DNA of 64,000 nucleotides. Source: Mycobacterium botniense. Lineage in GTDB: Bacteria > Actinomycetota > Actinomycetes > Mycobacteriales > Mycobacteriaceae. The stretch lies in contig NZ_BLKW01000002.1 in NCBI RefSeq assembly GCF_010723305.1, positions 186,001 to 250,000 on the forward strand, given 5' to 3'. Positions 31,322 to 41,159 of the stretch are shown in pieces; positions within the stretch are counted from its first letter, which is position 1, and every line of letters starts with the position of its first letter. Both the position numbers and the translations under genes were made by a program. The notes under the pieces are model-generated. The model was not told the origin of the DNA, searched no databases, and saw only the letters and a list, made by a program, of their open reading frames with translations.

Positions 31322-32314
31322 GTGAGGATCACGGTTCTGGTCGGCGGTGTCGGCGGTGCCCGCTTCCTGCTCGGCGTGCAGTGCCTCCTCGGCCTCGGGC
31401 AATTCGCTCCCCAACGCCGCCAGGCCGGTGATCACGAACTGACCGCCGTTGTCAATATCGGCGACGACGCCTGGATTCACGGGCTGCGTGTGTGCCCCGA
31501 CCTGGACACCTGTATGTACACCCTGGGCGGCGGCGTCGACCCGCAACGCGGCTGGGGCCAGCGCGACGAAACGTGGCACGCCATGGAGGAACTCCGGCGC
31601 TACGGCGTGCAGCCGCAGTGGTTTCAGCTTGGCGACCGCGACCTGGCTACCCACCTGGTGCGTACCCAGATGCTGCGCGCGGGCTACCCGCTGTCGCAGG
31701 TCACCGCCGCGCTATGCGACCGCTGGCAACCCGACGCACGATTGTTGCCTACCAGCGACGACCCGTGCGAAACGCACGCGGTCATCACCGACCCCGCCGA
31801 CGGCAACCGGCGAGCGATTCACTTCCAGGAATGGTGGGTGCGTTACCGTGCCCGGGTGCCGACCCACAGCTTCGCCTTCATCGGAGCCGAAAAGGCCAGC
31901 GCCGCACCCGAAGTGTTGAAAGCCATCGCTGACGCTGACCTCATCTTGTTGGCGCCGTCGAATCCGGTGGTGAGCATCGGCGCCATCCTCGCCGTTCCCG
32001 GTATTCGGGCAGCCCTGCGCTCCGCTGCCGCCCCGATCATCGGTTATTCACCGATCGTCAGCGGAAAGCCGTTGCGCGGCATGGCTCATGAATGCCTTAC
32101 TGTCATCGGTGTGCAGTCCACCGCTGAGGCCGTCGGCCAGTATTACGGCGCACGCAACGCGACCGGGATCCTGGATTGCTGGTTGGTTCATGAGACTGAC
32201 CATGCTGACATCGACGGGGTCGCTGTGCGCTCGATACCGCTGCTGATGACCGACCCGAAAGCGACGGCCGAGATGGTCAGCGCAGGTCTCGAGCTCGCGG
32301 GCATGGTGAGATGA
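31322..32314 (+). CDS. fbiA: F420 biosynthesis phospho-lactyl (PEP) transferase FbiA/CofD
   Basis: Transfers the phosphoenolpyruvate- or lactate-derived moiety to FO to form (dehydro)F420-0, a step of cofactor F420 synthesis. 330 residues, matching Rv3261 (331). Nucleotide-binding [15 protein letters not shown] at the N-terminus; family segments [28 protein letters not shown] and [13 protein letters not shown] follow. The GTG at 31322 is both the homologous start and the probable transcription start. Its stop overlaps the fbiB start (ATGA). Confidence 0.96.
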   Translation: MRITVLVGGVGGARFLLGVQCLLGLGQFAPQRRQAGDHELTAVVNIGDDAWIHGLRVCPDLDTCMYTLGGGVDPQRGWGQRDETWHAMEELRRYGVQPQWFQLGDRDLATHLVRTQMLRAGYPLSQVTAALCDRWQPDARLLPTSDDPCETHAVITDPADGNRRAIHFQEWWVRYRARVPTHSFAFIGAEKASAAPEVLKAIADADLILLAPSNPVVSIGAILAVPGIRAALRSAAAPIIGYSPIVSGKPLRGMAHECLTVIGVQSTAEAVGQYYGARNATGILDCWLVHETDHADIDGVAVRSIPLLMTDPKATAEMVSAGLELAGMVR

Positions 32315-33684
32315 CCCGCACGCCAGCGCCGGCCAGAGCCGAGCATGGAACCGGCTCGGCGATCGAGATTCTCCCCGTCACCGGCCTCCCGGAATTCCGG
32401 GCCGGCGATGATCTGTGCGCTGCGCTGGCCGCTGCGGCGCCGTGGCTGCGTGACGGCGACGTCGTCGTGGTCACCAGCAAGGTGGTGTCGAAGTGCGAGG
32501 GCCGGCTGGTGCCGGCCCCCACCGATCCCCAAGCCCGAGACGAATTGCGGCGCAAGTTGATCGAACGCGAAGCGGTCCGCGTGCTGGCCCGCAAAGGCCG
32601 GACGTTGATCACCGAGAACACGCTCGGCGTGGTTCAGGCCGCCGCCGGGGTGGACGGCTCGAACGTCGGCACGGGCGAATTGGTGCTGCTTCCCGCCGAT
32701 CCCGACGCCAGCGCCGCGGCCCTGCGCGCCGGTCTGCGCGAGCGACTCGGGGTCACGGTGGGCGTCGTCATCACCGACACCATGGGCCGCGCCTGGCGCA
32801 CCGGTCAGATCGACGCCGCCGTCGGTGCTGCCGGGTTGACGGTGCTGCGCAGTTACGCCGGTGTCGTGGACCCGCACGGCAACGAACTGGTCGTCACCGA
32901 GGTCGCGGTCGCAGACGAGATCGCGGCCGCAGCTGATCTGGTCAAAGGCAAACTGACCGCGGTACCGGTGGCAGTGGTGCGCGGGCTCAACGGCAGTGTT
33001 GTGACTGAAAATGGTTCGACAGCAAGACATTTGGTGAGACCGGGCACCGAGGACCTGTTTTGGCTGGGTACTGCTGAAGCGCTTGAGCTCGGCCGGCAGC
33101 AGGCTCAGCTGCTGCGCCGCTCCGTGCGCCGGTTCACTGCCCAACCGGTGCCCGCACACCTGGTGGAAGCCGCTGTCGCAGAGGCGCTGACCGCCCCCGC
33201 ACCGCACCATACCCGGCCGGCGCGGTTCGTGTGGCTGCAGACCCGCGCGACCCGCACTCGGCTGCTGGACGCGATGCGCGACAAGTGGCGGGCCGATCTC
33301 GCCGGAGACGGCAAGTCCGCCGAAGCCATCGAACGGCGGGTAGCGCGCGGCCAGATCCTCTACGACGCACCCGAAGTCATCATCCCGATGCTGGCCGCCG
33401 AAGGCGCACATCCCTACCCTGACGCCGCCCGCGCCGCGGCAGAGCACACGATGTTCACCGTGGCCGTCGGCGCGGCGGTGCAAGCCTTGCTGGTCGCACT
33501 GGCGGTGCGGGGATTGGGCAGCTGCTGGATCGGGTCGACCATCTTTGCCGCCGATGTGGTCCGCGCCCAGCTGCAGTTGCCATCCGACTGGGAACCGTTG
33601 GGCGCCATCGCGATCGGCTACCCGCACGACCCAGCCCAGCCACGGCAACCGGCGCCGGTCGACGGTGGGCTGGTGCGCAAATGA
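32311..33684 (+). CDS. fbiB: F420:gamma-glutamyl ligase FbiB (bifunctional)
   Basis: 457 residues, two domains. The N-terminal CofE-like domain (to about 245) adds glutamates to F420-0; [40 protein letters not shown] and [15 protein letters not shown] are typical. The C-terminal nitroreductase-like FMN domain (about 250-457; [26 protein letters not shown]) reduces dehydro-F420-0 using FMNH2. Coupled by four-base overlaps to fbiA before it and to the NUDIX gene after it. Confidence 0.96.
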   Translation: MTRTPAPARAEHGTGSAIEILPVTGLPEFRAGDDLCAALAAAAPWLRDGDVVVVTSKVVSKCEGRLVPAPTDPQARDELRRKLIEREAVRVLARKGRTLITENTLGVVQAAAGVDGSNVGTGELVLLPADPDASAAALRAGLRERLGVTVGVVITDTMGRAWRTGQIDAAVGAAGLTVLRSYAGVVDPHGNELVVTEVAVADEIAAAADLVKGKLTAVPVAVVRGLNGSVVTENGSTARHLVRPGTEDLFWLGTAEALELGRQQAQLLRRSVRRFTAQPVPAHLVEAAVAEALTAPAPHHTRPARFVWLQTRATRTRLLDAMRDKWRADLAGDGKSAEAIERRVARGQILYDAPEVIIPMLAAEGAHPYPDAARAAAEHTMFTVAVGAAVQALLVALAVRGLGSCWIGSTIFAADVVRAQLQLPSDWEPLGAIAIGYPHDPAQPRQPAPVDGGLVRK

Positions 33685-34223
33685 GCGTTCGGGATTCGGC
33701 GATCGCGATGCTCACCAGTTGGCGGGCACCCGATCCGGCCCAGGATGCACTGCGGGAGGCTGTGCTGGCGTTTGTCCATGCTCGCCGCGATTCTTGCCGC
33801 CGCGAGTGCGCGCCGGGGCATGTCACCGCCTCGGCGCTGGTGCTCGACGACAGCGGCGGTCAGGCGCTGCTGACCCTGCACCCGCGGGTGGGCCGCTGGG
33901 TCCAGCTGGGCGGGCACTGCGACGACGACGACGCCGATATCGTCGCGGCCGCCCTGCGCGAGGCCACCGAGGAATCCGGTGTTTCCGGCTTGCGCATCCA
34001 CCCCGAACTGGCCGCTATCCATGTGCACCCGGTGACCTGCTCACTGGGTGTGCCGACGCGCCACCTCGACCTGCAGTTCGTGGCACGGGCACCGGCGGGG
34101 GCGCAGATCGCGGTCAGCGCCGAATCGGTGGATTTGCGCTGGTGGCCGGTCGACGCCTTGCCTGACGGCACCGATCCCGCGCTGGCGTACCTGGTTCGCC
34201 GAGCCTCGAGTGGCCTGGTGTGA
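33681..34223 (+). CDS. NUDIX hydrolase coupled to the F420 operon
   Basis: 180 residues. Nudix-like box [20 protein letters not shown] followed by EESG: the first conserved Glu is Asp, and the spacing to REATEESG is one residue longer than the canonical motif. Substrate unknown; NUDIX proteins cleave nucleoside diphosphates linked to other groups. The ATG overlaps the fbiB stop by four bases, so it is expressed with F420 synthesis and could clean up an activated intermediate such as a GDP-linked precursor (inference). I do not recall this gene after fbiB in M. tuberculosis H37Rv. Confidence 0.85.
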   Translation: MSVRDSAIAMLTSWRAPDPAQDALREAVLAFVHARRDSCRRECAPGHVTASALVLDDSGGQALLTLHPRVGRWVQLGGHCDDDDADIVAAALREATEESGVSGLRIHPELAAIHVHPVTCSLGVPTRHLDLQFVARAPAGAQIAVSAESVDLRWWPVDALPDGTDPALAYLVRRASSGLV

Positions 34224-34575
34224 CGGTCGCTTCACCCCCGGGGGCTGGCCGCCGTCATCTGCCCACACTCGCGGTCGGCTGGGCCGCCTTCTGGATCGCT
34301 CATCTCCTGCGCTTACCGGCAGAACCACCGGAAATCTGACCGGCCTCACCAGCGACAAACCCCGGTGGCACGGTTCAGCAGTCCCAGCACCAGGGGGTGG
34401 GAACACCTCGACGGCGGCGACGAGGTACCGCTGTCAGTGCCCGGGACGGGGCCGCCCACCACTACAGCCGTCTGCTTGCGCTCCGCTGCGGCAGGGGCCC
34501 CGCTTGTTATCCGACACGAGACCCTCTCGCCGGCACCATCAGCGCGGCGTTATCAGTGGCCGAACCGCCACCCGG
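34224..34575. other. Intergenic stretch between the NUDIX gene and the PGRS gene
   Basis: About 350 bp with no recognised gene. Open frames across it on the plus strand continue from antisense of the PGRS gene and look like by-products of the skewed base composition. The two flanking genes converge here. Confidence 0.5.
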
Positions 34576-34593
34576 TCACCGCCGCCGCGGTGA
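34576..34593. terminator. Hairpin after the PGRS gene
   Basis: TCACCGC-CGCC-GCGGTGA, a perfect 7-bp stem with 4-nt loop, 10 bp beyond the PGRS stop codon on the minus strand. There is no T-tract. It may end transcripts from one or both convergent genes. Confidence 0.4.
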
Positions 34594-34603
34594 TACCAGC
34601 CGC

Positions 34604-36808
34604 CTACGCGCCGGGCTGCCCGCCGGCGCCGCCGGCGCCCCCGGCCCCGCCGGTGGCGTCGGTGGGTGTCACACCGGGCTCACCGGCCTCACCGGGCTGA
34701 CCGGCCACACCATTAGTGCTACCGCCCTGACCACCGGTGCCACCGTGACCGCCGGTGCCGCCGGTACCGGTCAACTCGGTGGCGTTACCACCGGCCCCCC
34801 CTGTGCCGCCCGTGCCGCCGGTGCCACCGGTATTGCTACCGCTGCCGCCGGCGCCGCCGGTGCCGCCGGCCCCGCCGTCAGCGCCCTGGGTAGTGCCGGT
34901 GCCACCCACACCACCGGTGCCACCAGTGCCGCCGTTGCCGCCGATATAGCTGCCGTTTCCGCCCGCGCCGCCGGCCCCACCGGCACCGCCGGTCTCGCCG
35001 CTGACGCCCGCCGCACCGGTACCACCGGCACCACCGTTACCGCCGACGGAATACTCACCGGTTCCTGCGCCGCCGGTACCGCCGGCCCCGCCGGCCCCAG
35101 CGGTCTGGCCACCGGTACCTCCGGTGCCGCCATTACCGCCGTTGCCCGCGAGAGCGCTCTCACCGGTCGTTGCCCCGCCGGTACCACCGGCCCCACCGGT
35201 TCCACCGACCTCGCCGCCAGTACCACCGGTGCCACCGTTACCCCCGGTGCCACCAAGGAGGGGTGCTTGGCCGCCGGCCCCGCCGGCTCCGCCGGTGCCA
35301 CCGGTGACGGCGCCGGTGCCGCCGTCCCCACCATTCCCACCGGTGCCGCCGGTACCGGCAGTGTCGCCGTCATAGTTGTTGGCCCCGCCTGCCCCGCCAG
35401 CGCCGCCGGTGCCACCGGTGAGACCTTCACCCCCGGCACCACCGTTACCGCCGGTGCCGGCTTGCACCGGGTTGCTGGTTGCGCCACCGTTACCGCCGGT
35501 GCCGCCGTTCCCGCCGTTCCCTTCGATACCGCTGGCGCCGTTGGTCCCGGCCGTGCCATTAACGCTCCCGGTGCCCGCGGCCCCGCCTTCACCACCGGCG
35601 CCACCGGCCCCGGCGTTACCACCGGCGCCGCCATCACCACCGGTGCCGGGGGTACCAGGCGCCGTCGGCAGCGAGGTGGCGCCACCGACTCCACCGGTGC
35701 CACCGTCACCACCGTTACCGCCGATACCGCCGGTCCCGCCGGCGCCACCGTCACCACCGGCCCCGGTCCAACCACCATGCCGCCGACACCACCCCCGCCA
35801 CCACCACCCCACCACCCACCCACCTTCACCCGCCACCACCATCACCGCCCTCCCACCGGCACCGACCCCGCCGTCACCGCCGGTCCCACCGGCGCCGCCC
35901 GCACCGTCATTGGTGCCCAACACACCGGCCGCGCCCTCCGTGCCGGTTGTGCCCGTGGTGCCGGTCGCCCCGGCCGCTCCGGCCCCACCGGCGCCACCGG
36001 CGCCGCCGTTACCGAACAACACCGCCGAACCACCCGCACCACCGGCCCCGCCGGCCTCACCCGCGGTGACAGCGTCCCCACCAGCACCCCCCTCACCACC
36101 ATTGCCCAGCAGCCACCCACCGGTGCCCCCCGCACCACCAGCACCCCCATCAACCCCGGCACCGCCGGCGCCCCCATCACCGATCAGCCCGGCCGACCCC
36201 CCAATCCCGCCGGCACCCCCATCAACCCCGGCCACCCCCGTGGCCCTGATGCCGTTACCGATCAAAAACCCGCCATCACTCAGATTGCCGAACAACCCCG
36301 AGCTACCCAACAGCGAATCATTAGTCCCGGTGAAATCATTGATCCCGTTACCAATCAAATCCCGGCCAAACACCAACACAAACGGGGTGTTGATCACCTC
36401 ATCAACAGGCCCCCCGATCGGGCTGGTGATCCAATCCTGGGCCACCCCGTTCACCACGTTGTTGAGGTCTTGCACCACCCCCACCAGCGCCGCATCCAAT
36501 CCGCCCAGCGGATCAGCCGACACCGACGTGGCCGACCCCACATCAGCCAGCCCCCCAACACCCAGCGCCGCGGCGGCCCCACCCAGATCACTCATCCCCG
36601 CACTCAGCGCACTCATCATCGGATCAAGAATGGGATCGATGATCACATCCACAATGTCGGCCCGCGCCCCCGGCGCGGTAGCACCCGCGGCCGCCACCAA
36701 CCCCGCAGCCGCCGCACCCACACCAAAACCGCGCACCACCACCCGCCGCCGACGAGCATCCCCACCCGCCTGACGCCGCTGCCGCCGACTCCGCGGACCT
36801 CCAGCCAT
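34604..36808 (-). CDS. Exported PGRS-repeat protein without a PE domain
   Basis: 734 residues. Instead of the PE domain that heads classical PE_PGRS proteins, it has a long basic signal peptide (residues 1-50, Arg-rich n-region, hydrophobic core [15 protein letters not shown], predicted cut at ARA-D51). Residues 51-190 are unique: [18 protein letters not shown], a 60-residue linker, and an LFG/IGNG-rich segment like the linker of PE_PGRS proteins. From about 190 to the end there are Gly-Gly-Ala/Gly-Gly-x repeats with typical LLGNGGEGG and LFGNGGAGG units. A segment near 35771-35855 reads out of register (Trp/Arg-rich), suggesting a compensated frameshift. Its post-signal segment matches the protease encoded divergently at 37258. 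Likely surface or cell-wall protein; function unknown. Confidence 0.85.
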   Translation of the reverse strand: MAGGPRSRRQRRQAGGDARRRRVVVRGFGVGAAAAGLVAAAGATAPGARADIVDVIIDPILDPMMSALSAGMSDLGGAAAALGVGGLADVGSATSVSADPLGGLDAALVGVVQDLNNVVNGVAQDWITSPIGGPVDEVINTPFVLVFGRDLIGNGINDFTGTNDSLLGSSGLFGNLSDGGFLIGNGIRATGVAGVDGGAGGIGGSAGLIGDGGAGGAGVDGGAGGAGGTGGWLLGNGGEGGAGGDAVTAGEAGGAGGAGGSAVLFGNGGAGGAGGAGAAGATGTTGTTGTEGAAGVLGTNDGAGGAGGTGGDGGVGAGGRAVMVVAGEGGWVVGWWWRGWCRRHGGWTGAGGDGGAGGTGGIGGNGGDGGTGGVGGATSLPTAPGTPGTGGDGGAGGNAGAGGAGGEGGAAGTGSVNGTAGTNGASGIEGNGGNGGTGGNGGATSNPVQAGTGGNGGAGGEGLTGGTGGAGGAGGANNYDGDTAGTGGTGGNGGDGGTGAVTGGTGGAGGAGGQAPLLGGTGGNGGTGGTGGEVGGTGGAGGTGGATTGESALAGNGGNGGTGGTGGQTAGAGGAGGTGGAGTGEYSVGGNGGAGGTGAAGVSGETGGAGGAGGAGGNGSYIGGNGGTGGTGGVGGTGTTQGADGGAGGTGGAGGSGSNTGGTGGTGGTGGAGGNATELTGTGGTGGHGGTGGQGGSTNGVAGQPGEAGEPGVTPTDATGGAGGAGGAGGQPGA

Positions 36809-37257
36809 GACCTACCCCACCTTTCGTGCTGTGACCGGAGCCCAGTCAACCTAAGCGCTGACTGAGAACACGTTAAGCCTCTCTGTCATTGCTCACATGT
36901 CGAATGAAAAAATTTGCGTCTCCACCCGCCCCGAAACTCGCGGCGATACTCCACAACCAGATCGGCTCGGGGTGACCGAACACGCCGCTGCGCGTATGGG
37001 TCCGACCAGCGCCGTCGGCGCCGCTGGCGGGCTGAAAATCAGCGCACCGGCTCCATGACCAGCCGTCGCCCACTCGCCAGCGCGTACCACCGATACGGCG
37101 CCCTGCCAGGCTCGGCCACGGCGTTGTCACGACACAGCAGTGCGACACGACATGGACCGTTTTGTTAAAGTCGTAGTGCTTTTCTGCGGGTGCCGGCAAG
37201 GACGACAATCGAGGCACACGTGCAACGTTGAGAACCTTTGCCCGGGAAGGCAAGTCG
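36809..37257. other. Divergent promoter region between the PGRS gene and the aspartic protease gene
   Basis: About 450 bp with no recognised gene; both neighbours start from here. It is less GC-rich than the genes around it, especially at 36850-36915 and 37155-37185. I found no -10/-35 pair that I trust. Shared regulation of the two exported proteins is possible but not shown by the sequence. Confidence 0.5.
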
Positions 37258-38451
37258 ATGGCTGATCGCAGCAGTTACACCGACCTACCACGGCTGTCAC
37301 GCAACGCCCGGGCGCGCTGGCGTCGGGTAGTCGCGGGTGCGACCGTCGGCGCATTTTTGGCCGTGACCACAGCCTGGTCGTGGGTCGCCGCGCCCTCCGC
37401 CAAGGCCGACCTGCTCGATGTCATTCTTGACCCTATCGTTCAGCCCATCGTGAGTGCGATGACCGACATGGTCGGCGCCGCTGACCCCTCTGCCGCCACG
37501 GACCTGACGACGTTTTTCGACGCGGCAGGCTCCAGCGCAGGAGGTTTGAGCCTGAACTCGCTTGATCCGGCGGCTGCGTTGACACCGGCAGCCGATCCAG
37601 CCGCCGCGTCATCACCAGCTGACGCCTCGACAGCGGCCGACGTCGCAATCCCGCTGACCGTCTACGAGGGCACCGAACCCGCTGTTGACGTCTCGGTCAA
37701 CGGCGGATCGGAAATACCGGTGTTAGTGGATACCGGATCCAGCGGACTGGTCGTTCCCTGGCAAGACTTGGGGCTGAAGGGACTATTGGACCTCGGGTTT
37801 CCCACTGGCATCGGCCTCAGCGGATATAGCGGGGGTGTGGACTATCTCTACTTGACCTACGACACAACCGTCGATTACGGCGGCGTCGTCAGTAGCTCGA
37901 ATACCCCCGTCGATGTGGAGATCTTCTCCTGGCCGACATCCCCCGACTCACCTCCGTCGTTCCAGGCATTTCTCGCCGACGACGATGTACGCGGCATCAT
38001 GGGTATCGGAGACAACGATGCCGGCCCGGGTATCAGCCCGTTGAAAGCCGCGGGCTATGAGGGAGTGCTCGTCGACGTGCCCCAGGATCAGCTTATCCTC
38101 GGTCCCAACCCGTATACCACCGACGACATCACGCTGAGCGGGGCGCCGATTACCAACCTCGAGGTCAGCATCGATGGCGGCTCCCCGGTTGCGGTGACCG
38201 GCGATGTGGATTCCGGTGGCGTGTACGGAACCATGCCCGAGTCGGTGACCGACAACCTGCCGGCGGGCACCACGATCACCGTTTATGACGGCAGTGGTCA
38301 AGAGCTGTACTCCTACACGACGACTGCCACGAATGACCCGACACTGGTGTCCAGCAGCTCCGACATGGACACCGGGTATGAACCATTCTTGCAGTACCCG
38401 ATTTACATCAACTACACCGACGACACAATGGTTTTCGTTGAACGTTGGTAG
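37258..38451 (+). CDS. Secreted PecA-like aspartic protease without a PE domain
   Basis: 397 residues. Signal peptide residues 1-50 (basic start NARARWRR, hydrophobic GATVGAFLAVTTAWSWV, predicted cut at AKA-D51). The next 18 residues, DLLDVILDPIVQPIVSAM, closely match the same place in the neighbouring PGRS protein. An Ala/Pro/Ser-rich linker precedes a pepsin-like bilobed domain from about residue 130: catalytic Asp158 in VDTGSSGLVV and Asp318 in GDVDSGGVYG. The catalytic domain resembles PecA-type proteases (for example PE_PGRS35), which cleave PE proteins at the cell surface; those have an N-terminal PE domain, absent here. The ATG at 37258 has GGAAGG upstream. Probable target: exported repeat proteins (inference). 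Confidence 0.85.
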   Translation: MADRSSYTDLPRLSRNARARWRRVVAGATVGAFLAVTTAWSWVAAPSAKADLLDVILDPIVQPIVSAMTDMVGAADPSAATDLTTFFDAAGSSAGGLSLNSLDPAAALTPAADPAAASSPADASTAADVAIPLTVYEGTEPAVDVSVNGGSEIPVLVDTGSSGLVVPWQDLGLKGLLDLGFPTGIGLSGYSGGVDYLYLTYDTTVDYGGVVSSSNTPVDVEIFSWPTSPDSPPSFQAFLADDDVRGIMGIGDNDAGPGISPLKAAGYEGVLVDVPQDQLILGPNPYTTDDITLSGAPITNLEVSIDGGSPVAVTGDVDSGGVYGTMPESVTDNLPAGTTITVYDGSGQELYSYTTTATNDPTLVSSSSDMDTGYEPFLQYPIYINYTDDTMVFVERW

Positions 38452-38765
38452 TCAACACCAGGGTCGGGCGCGCGCGGCTGCATGGCCTCCAACCGGGCCA
38501 GCGGACCGGCGGACAGCCCGCCAGCCGGCTTCGGTGAATTGGCGAGCCCACCCGCAGCGCCAAGACGTCCGCCACCGCGCACATCGCAGCCGGGCCCACA
38601 CGATCCCCCGGTGCAGCGGGTCACTGTGCGGACACCCGACATCCCCGCGCCGGCTGCCCGCACTACCCGAGCTGTGCCTACGAACGCGGTAGGCTTGTCC
38701 AACGAAATGTGGGCGTCAAATAACAGGATTAATCGTCAGCCGGAGTACCTCAATAAACGCCCGTC
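38452..38765. other. Intergenic region before the desaturase-oxidoreductase gene
   Basis: About 314 bp with no gene I recognise. The last 70 bases (from about 38695) are AT-richer, with TTGTCC and TAACAG as weak promoter-like elements at poor spacing. Short frames on the minus strand look like composition artefacts. Confidence 0.45.
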
Positions 38766-41159
38766 GTGCGGGGGGACTGGTCACCTCTAGTCCCCACCGG
38801 GGCCGACATCGTGAACATCAGTGACACGCCAAAAGACGGGAGACCTTTGGCCATCGACACCACCCCCCCGCGAGAAGCCGGTGCGCGTTCGCTGCCCGGG
38901 GCCAACACCGGAGCGGAGCCGTCGGCCGGTGAGGCCGGCGAGGACCGCAATGCGCCCAACCCGCGCGACACCGTGCCCGTGCTGGCGCTACCCACGGTCG
39001 GGATCTATCTGGCGGGGCTGATGGTGTTCGTGCTTTCGACCGGCGCGGCCCTGGCCGGACGCGCACCGATCTGGGTCACGATCCCGGTCAACGCCGCGGT
39101 GACCTACGCGATGTTCACCGTCGTGGTGCATGAGGCGGTGCACTACTCCATCAGCACGAAACCGTGGGTCAACGCACTGTTCGGCCGGCTCGCGTGGATT
39201 TTCGTCTGGCCGACGTCGTGTTTTTCGTCGTTCGTGTTTATCCATCTCGCGCATCACCGCTACACCAATGACCGCGCGAACGACCCGGATGCGTTTGCGA
39301 CTGATGCCCGATGGTGGCAGCTGCCGTTTCGGTGGGCGCTGGCCGACGCGTTCTACGTGACCTACTACATGCGCCGGGTGCGCAGCAGACCGGCGCGTGA
39401 ACTGGCCGAGACGACGCTGCTGCTCACGCTGAGCATGGCGACGGTGGTCGCCGCGGCGGCAACGGGGAAGTTGTGGACGCTCGCGGTGGTCTACATCATC
39501 CCGCAGCGCATTGCCATCACCATCTTTGCCTGGTGGTTCGACTGGCTTCCGCATCACGGACTCGAGGACACCCCCGCCGACAACCGCTACCGGACGAGCC
39601 GTGCCCTGGTTGGTGCGGAGTGGTTGGTGACACCGCTGATGTTTTCGCAGAACTATCACGTCGTGCACCATCTGCATCCGCGGATTCCCTGGTATCGGTA
39701 TTTGGCGACATGGCAGGACAATGAGCCGGTCTACCTGAAGGCGGGTGTCGCACTCGGCACAGTGTTCGGGCGCCCGCTGACCCCGGAGGAGTTTGTGAAG
39801 CGGAAACGACTCGCCGGGCGTCGGCAGCGGCCGCTCTCGATACCGGCGGGCCGGGTGTCACGCGCACCGGCGGCCGAAACCGGGCGCGATGCGCCCGATG
39901 ACGGTGTCGACGTCGTGGTGGTGGGATCCGGGCCGGCGGGGTGCGCGGCCGCGATCCTGCTCGGCCGCAGCGGCCTGCGGGTGGCGCTGCTGGAAGCCCA
40001 CCGCAACCACGATCACTACAAACGCTTGTGTACGCACAGCATCCGTTCCAGTGCGCTGCCCACACTCCGGCGCCTCGGTCTGGACGCTGCCCTGGAACAG
40101 CGCGGCGCGGTGCGTAGCCGCGATTACCTGTGGACCAGACACGGATGGGTTGTCCCGAACCCTGACGGCGAGGTTTGCGGGCACGGCTACAACATCAGCC
40201 GTCACGTGCTGGATCCGCTGCTGCGGTCAACGGCCGCGGAGATTCCCGGTGTAGAGCTGATGCTGGGCGCAAGGGTCACCGAGCTGACGTTCGACCACGA
40301 CGGCCGGGTCAGCGGGGTGGTGGCGGCTGTCAACGGCGCGGTGCACCGCATTCGCGCATCGCTGGTGGTGGGCGCTGACGGCCATGCGTCCACGGTGGCC
40401 GAGCTGGCGTCGCTGCCGGGGAAACGGTGGCGCAACGACCGGTTCATCTATTTCGCGAAGTACCGCAATATTGACCTGCCGGACTGGTGCACGACGACGT
40501 TATGGCTGCGCGAGCCCGATGCCGCCTACGTGTTTCGCAACGACGAAGACGTGACCCTGCTGGCGGCGATGCCGACGAAAGATCAGCTGCCCGCGTTCAG
40601 CCAGAACCGGGAGGCCGCACTCGTCGCGCTGTGCTCCGACCTGCCCGGCGGTCCCGACCTCACCAAGGCCGAGCGGGTGTCGGAGATCGTCGGGACCACC
40701 GACTACCCGAGCATCACCCGCACCCGCATCGTCGCCCCCGGGGTGGCGTTGATCGGCGACGCGGCAATGGTCAGCGACCCGCTGTGGGGTACCGGCTACG
40801 GATGGGCGCTGCAAAGCGCGGAGTGGTTATGCGATGCCGTCACCGATGCCCTGTTACAGGGAACCCGGGCCGATGTCGATGACGCCGCCCGCAGTTACCA
40901 AAGCCGGCACCGCCGGAGTTTGCTGCTGCATCAACTGATGAATATCGACTTCAGCCGTAGACGGCGCCTCAACCTCGTCCAGCGCCTGCTCTACACCGGG
41001 GCTGCCCGCGATCGTAAGGTGGCCGACGCGGTGCTGGCGGTGGGCTCCCGCGCCCGTTCCCCGCTCGTGCTGGCCTCACCGGTACTGCTTGTGCGGTCCG
41101 CCCTCGCCGCCCTCAAGCCGGCAACCGAACCCTCGCCCCGCGCCGTCGAGTACGTCTAA
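38766..41159 (+). CDS. Fusion of membrane fatty-acid desaturase and FAD-dependent oxidoreductase
   Basis: 797 residues. After about 65 polar residues, a membrane desaturase/hydroxylase domain (about 66-345) has histidine motifs VHEAVH (121-126), HLAHHRYTN (160-168), LPHHGLED and YHVVHHLHP (297-305) with several hydrophobic helices. A linker of about 35 residues leads to a flavoprotein of PHBH/geranylgeranyl-reductase type: FAD-binding VVVGSGPAGCAAA (about 384-396), and GDAAMVSDPLWGTGYG (about 664-680). Two complete redox domains in one chain suggest sequential modification of one lipid, such as desaturation or hydroxylation and then reduction or epoxidation; the substrate is unknown. Starts at GTG 38766 or 38811. 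I know of no M. tuberculosis counterpart at this locus. Confidence 0.88.
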   Translation: MRGDWSPLVPTGADIVNISDTPKDGRPLAIDTTPPREAGARSLPGANTGAEPSAGEAGEDRNAPNPRDTVPVLALPTVGIYLAGLMVFVLSTGAALAGRAPIWVTIPVNAAVTYAMFTVVVHEAVHYSISTKPWVNALFGRLAWIFVWPTSCFSSFVFIHLAHHRYTNDRANDPDAFATDARWWQLPFRWALADAFYVTYYMRRVRSRPARELAETTLLLTLSMATVVAAAATGKLWTLAVVYIIPQRIAITIFAWWFDWLPHHGLEDTPADNRYRTSRALVGAEWLVTPLMFSQNYHVVHHLHPRIPWYRYLATWQDNEPVYLKAGVALGTVFGRPLTPEEFVKRKRLAGRRQRPLSIPAGRVSRAPAAETGRDAPDDGVDVVVVGSGPAGCAAAILLGRSGLRVALLEAHRNHDHYKRLCTHSIRSSALPTLRRLGLDAALEQRGAVRSRDYLWTRHGWVVPNPDGEVCGHGYNISRHVLDPLLRSTAAEIPGVELMLGARVTELTFDHDGRVSGVVAAVNGAVHRIRASLVVGADGHASTVAELASLPGKRWRNDRFIYFAKYRNIDLPDWCTTTLWLREPDAAYVFRNDEDVTLLAAMPTKDQLPAFSQNREAALVALCSDLPGGPDLTKAERVSEIVGTTDYPSITRTRIVAPGVALIGDAAMVSDPLWGTGYGWALQSAEWLCDAVTDALLQGTRADVDDAARSYQSRHRRSLLLHQLMNIDFSRRRRLNLVQRLLYTGAARDRKVADAVLAVGSRARSPLVLASPVLLVRSALAALKPATEPSPRAVEYV

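Noticed and set aside
32188..33648. 486-codon minus-strand frame opposite fbiB
   Set aside because: Gly/Arg/His-rich antisense shadow; fbiB is intact on the plus strand.
34604..36260. Regular repeats that could be taken for a CRISPR array or tandem-repeat RNA
   Set aside because: The repeats keep a three-base register encoding Gly-Gly-x in one frame and have no constant repeat/spacer pattern; it is protein-coding.
34397..36865. Long plus-strand frame opposite the PGRS gene, and another long minus-strand frame within it (34771-35829)
   Set aside because: The Gly-rich repeats (GGN codons) leave all frames free of stops and give Pro/Ala/Thr-rich or Val/Pro-rich nonsense. The minus-strand 34604-36808 frame has the signal peptide and PGRS sequence.
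38412..38702. 96-codon minus-strand frame after the protease gene
   Set aside because: Overlaps the 3' end of the protease gene, no domain, composition typical of chance frames.
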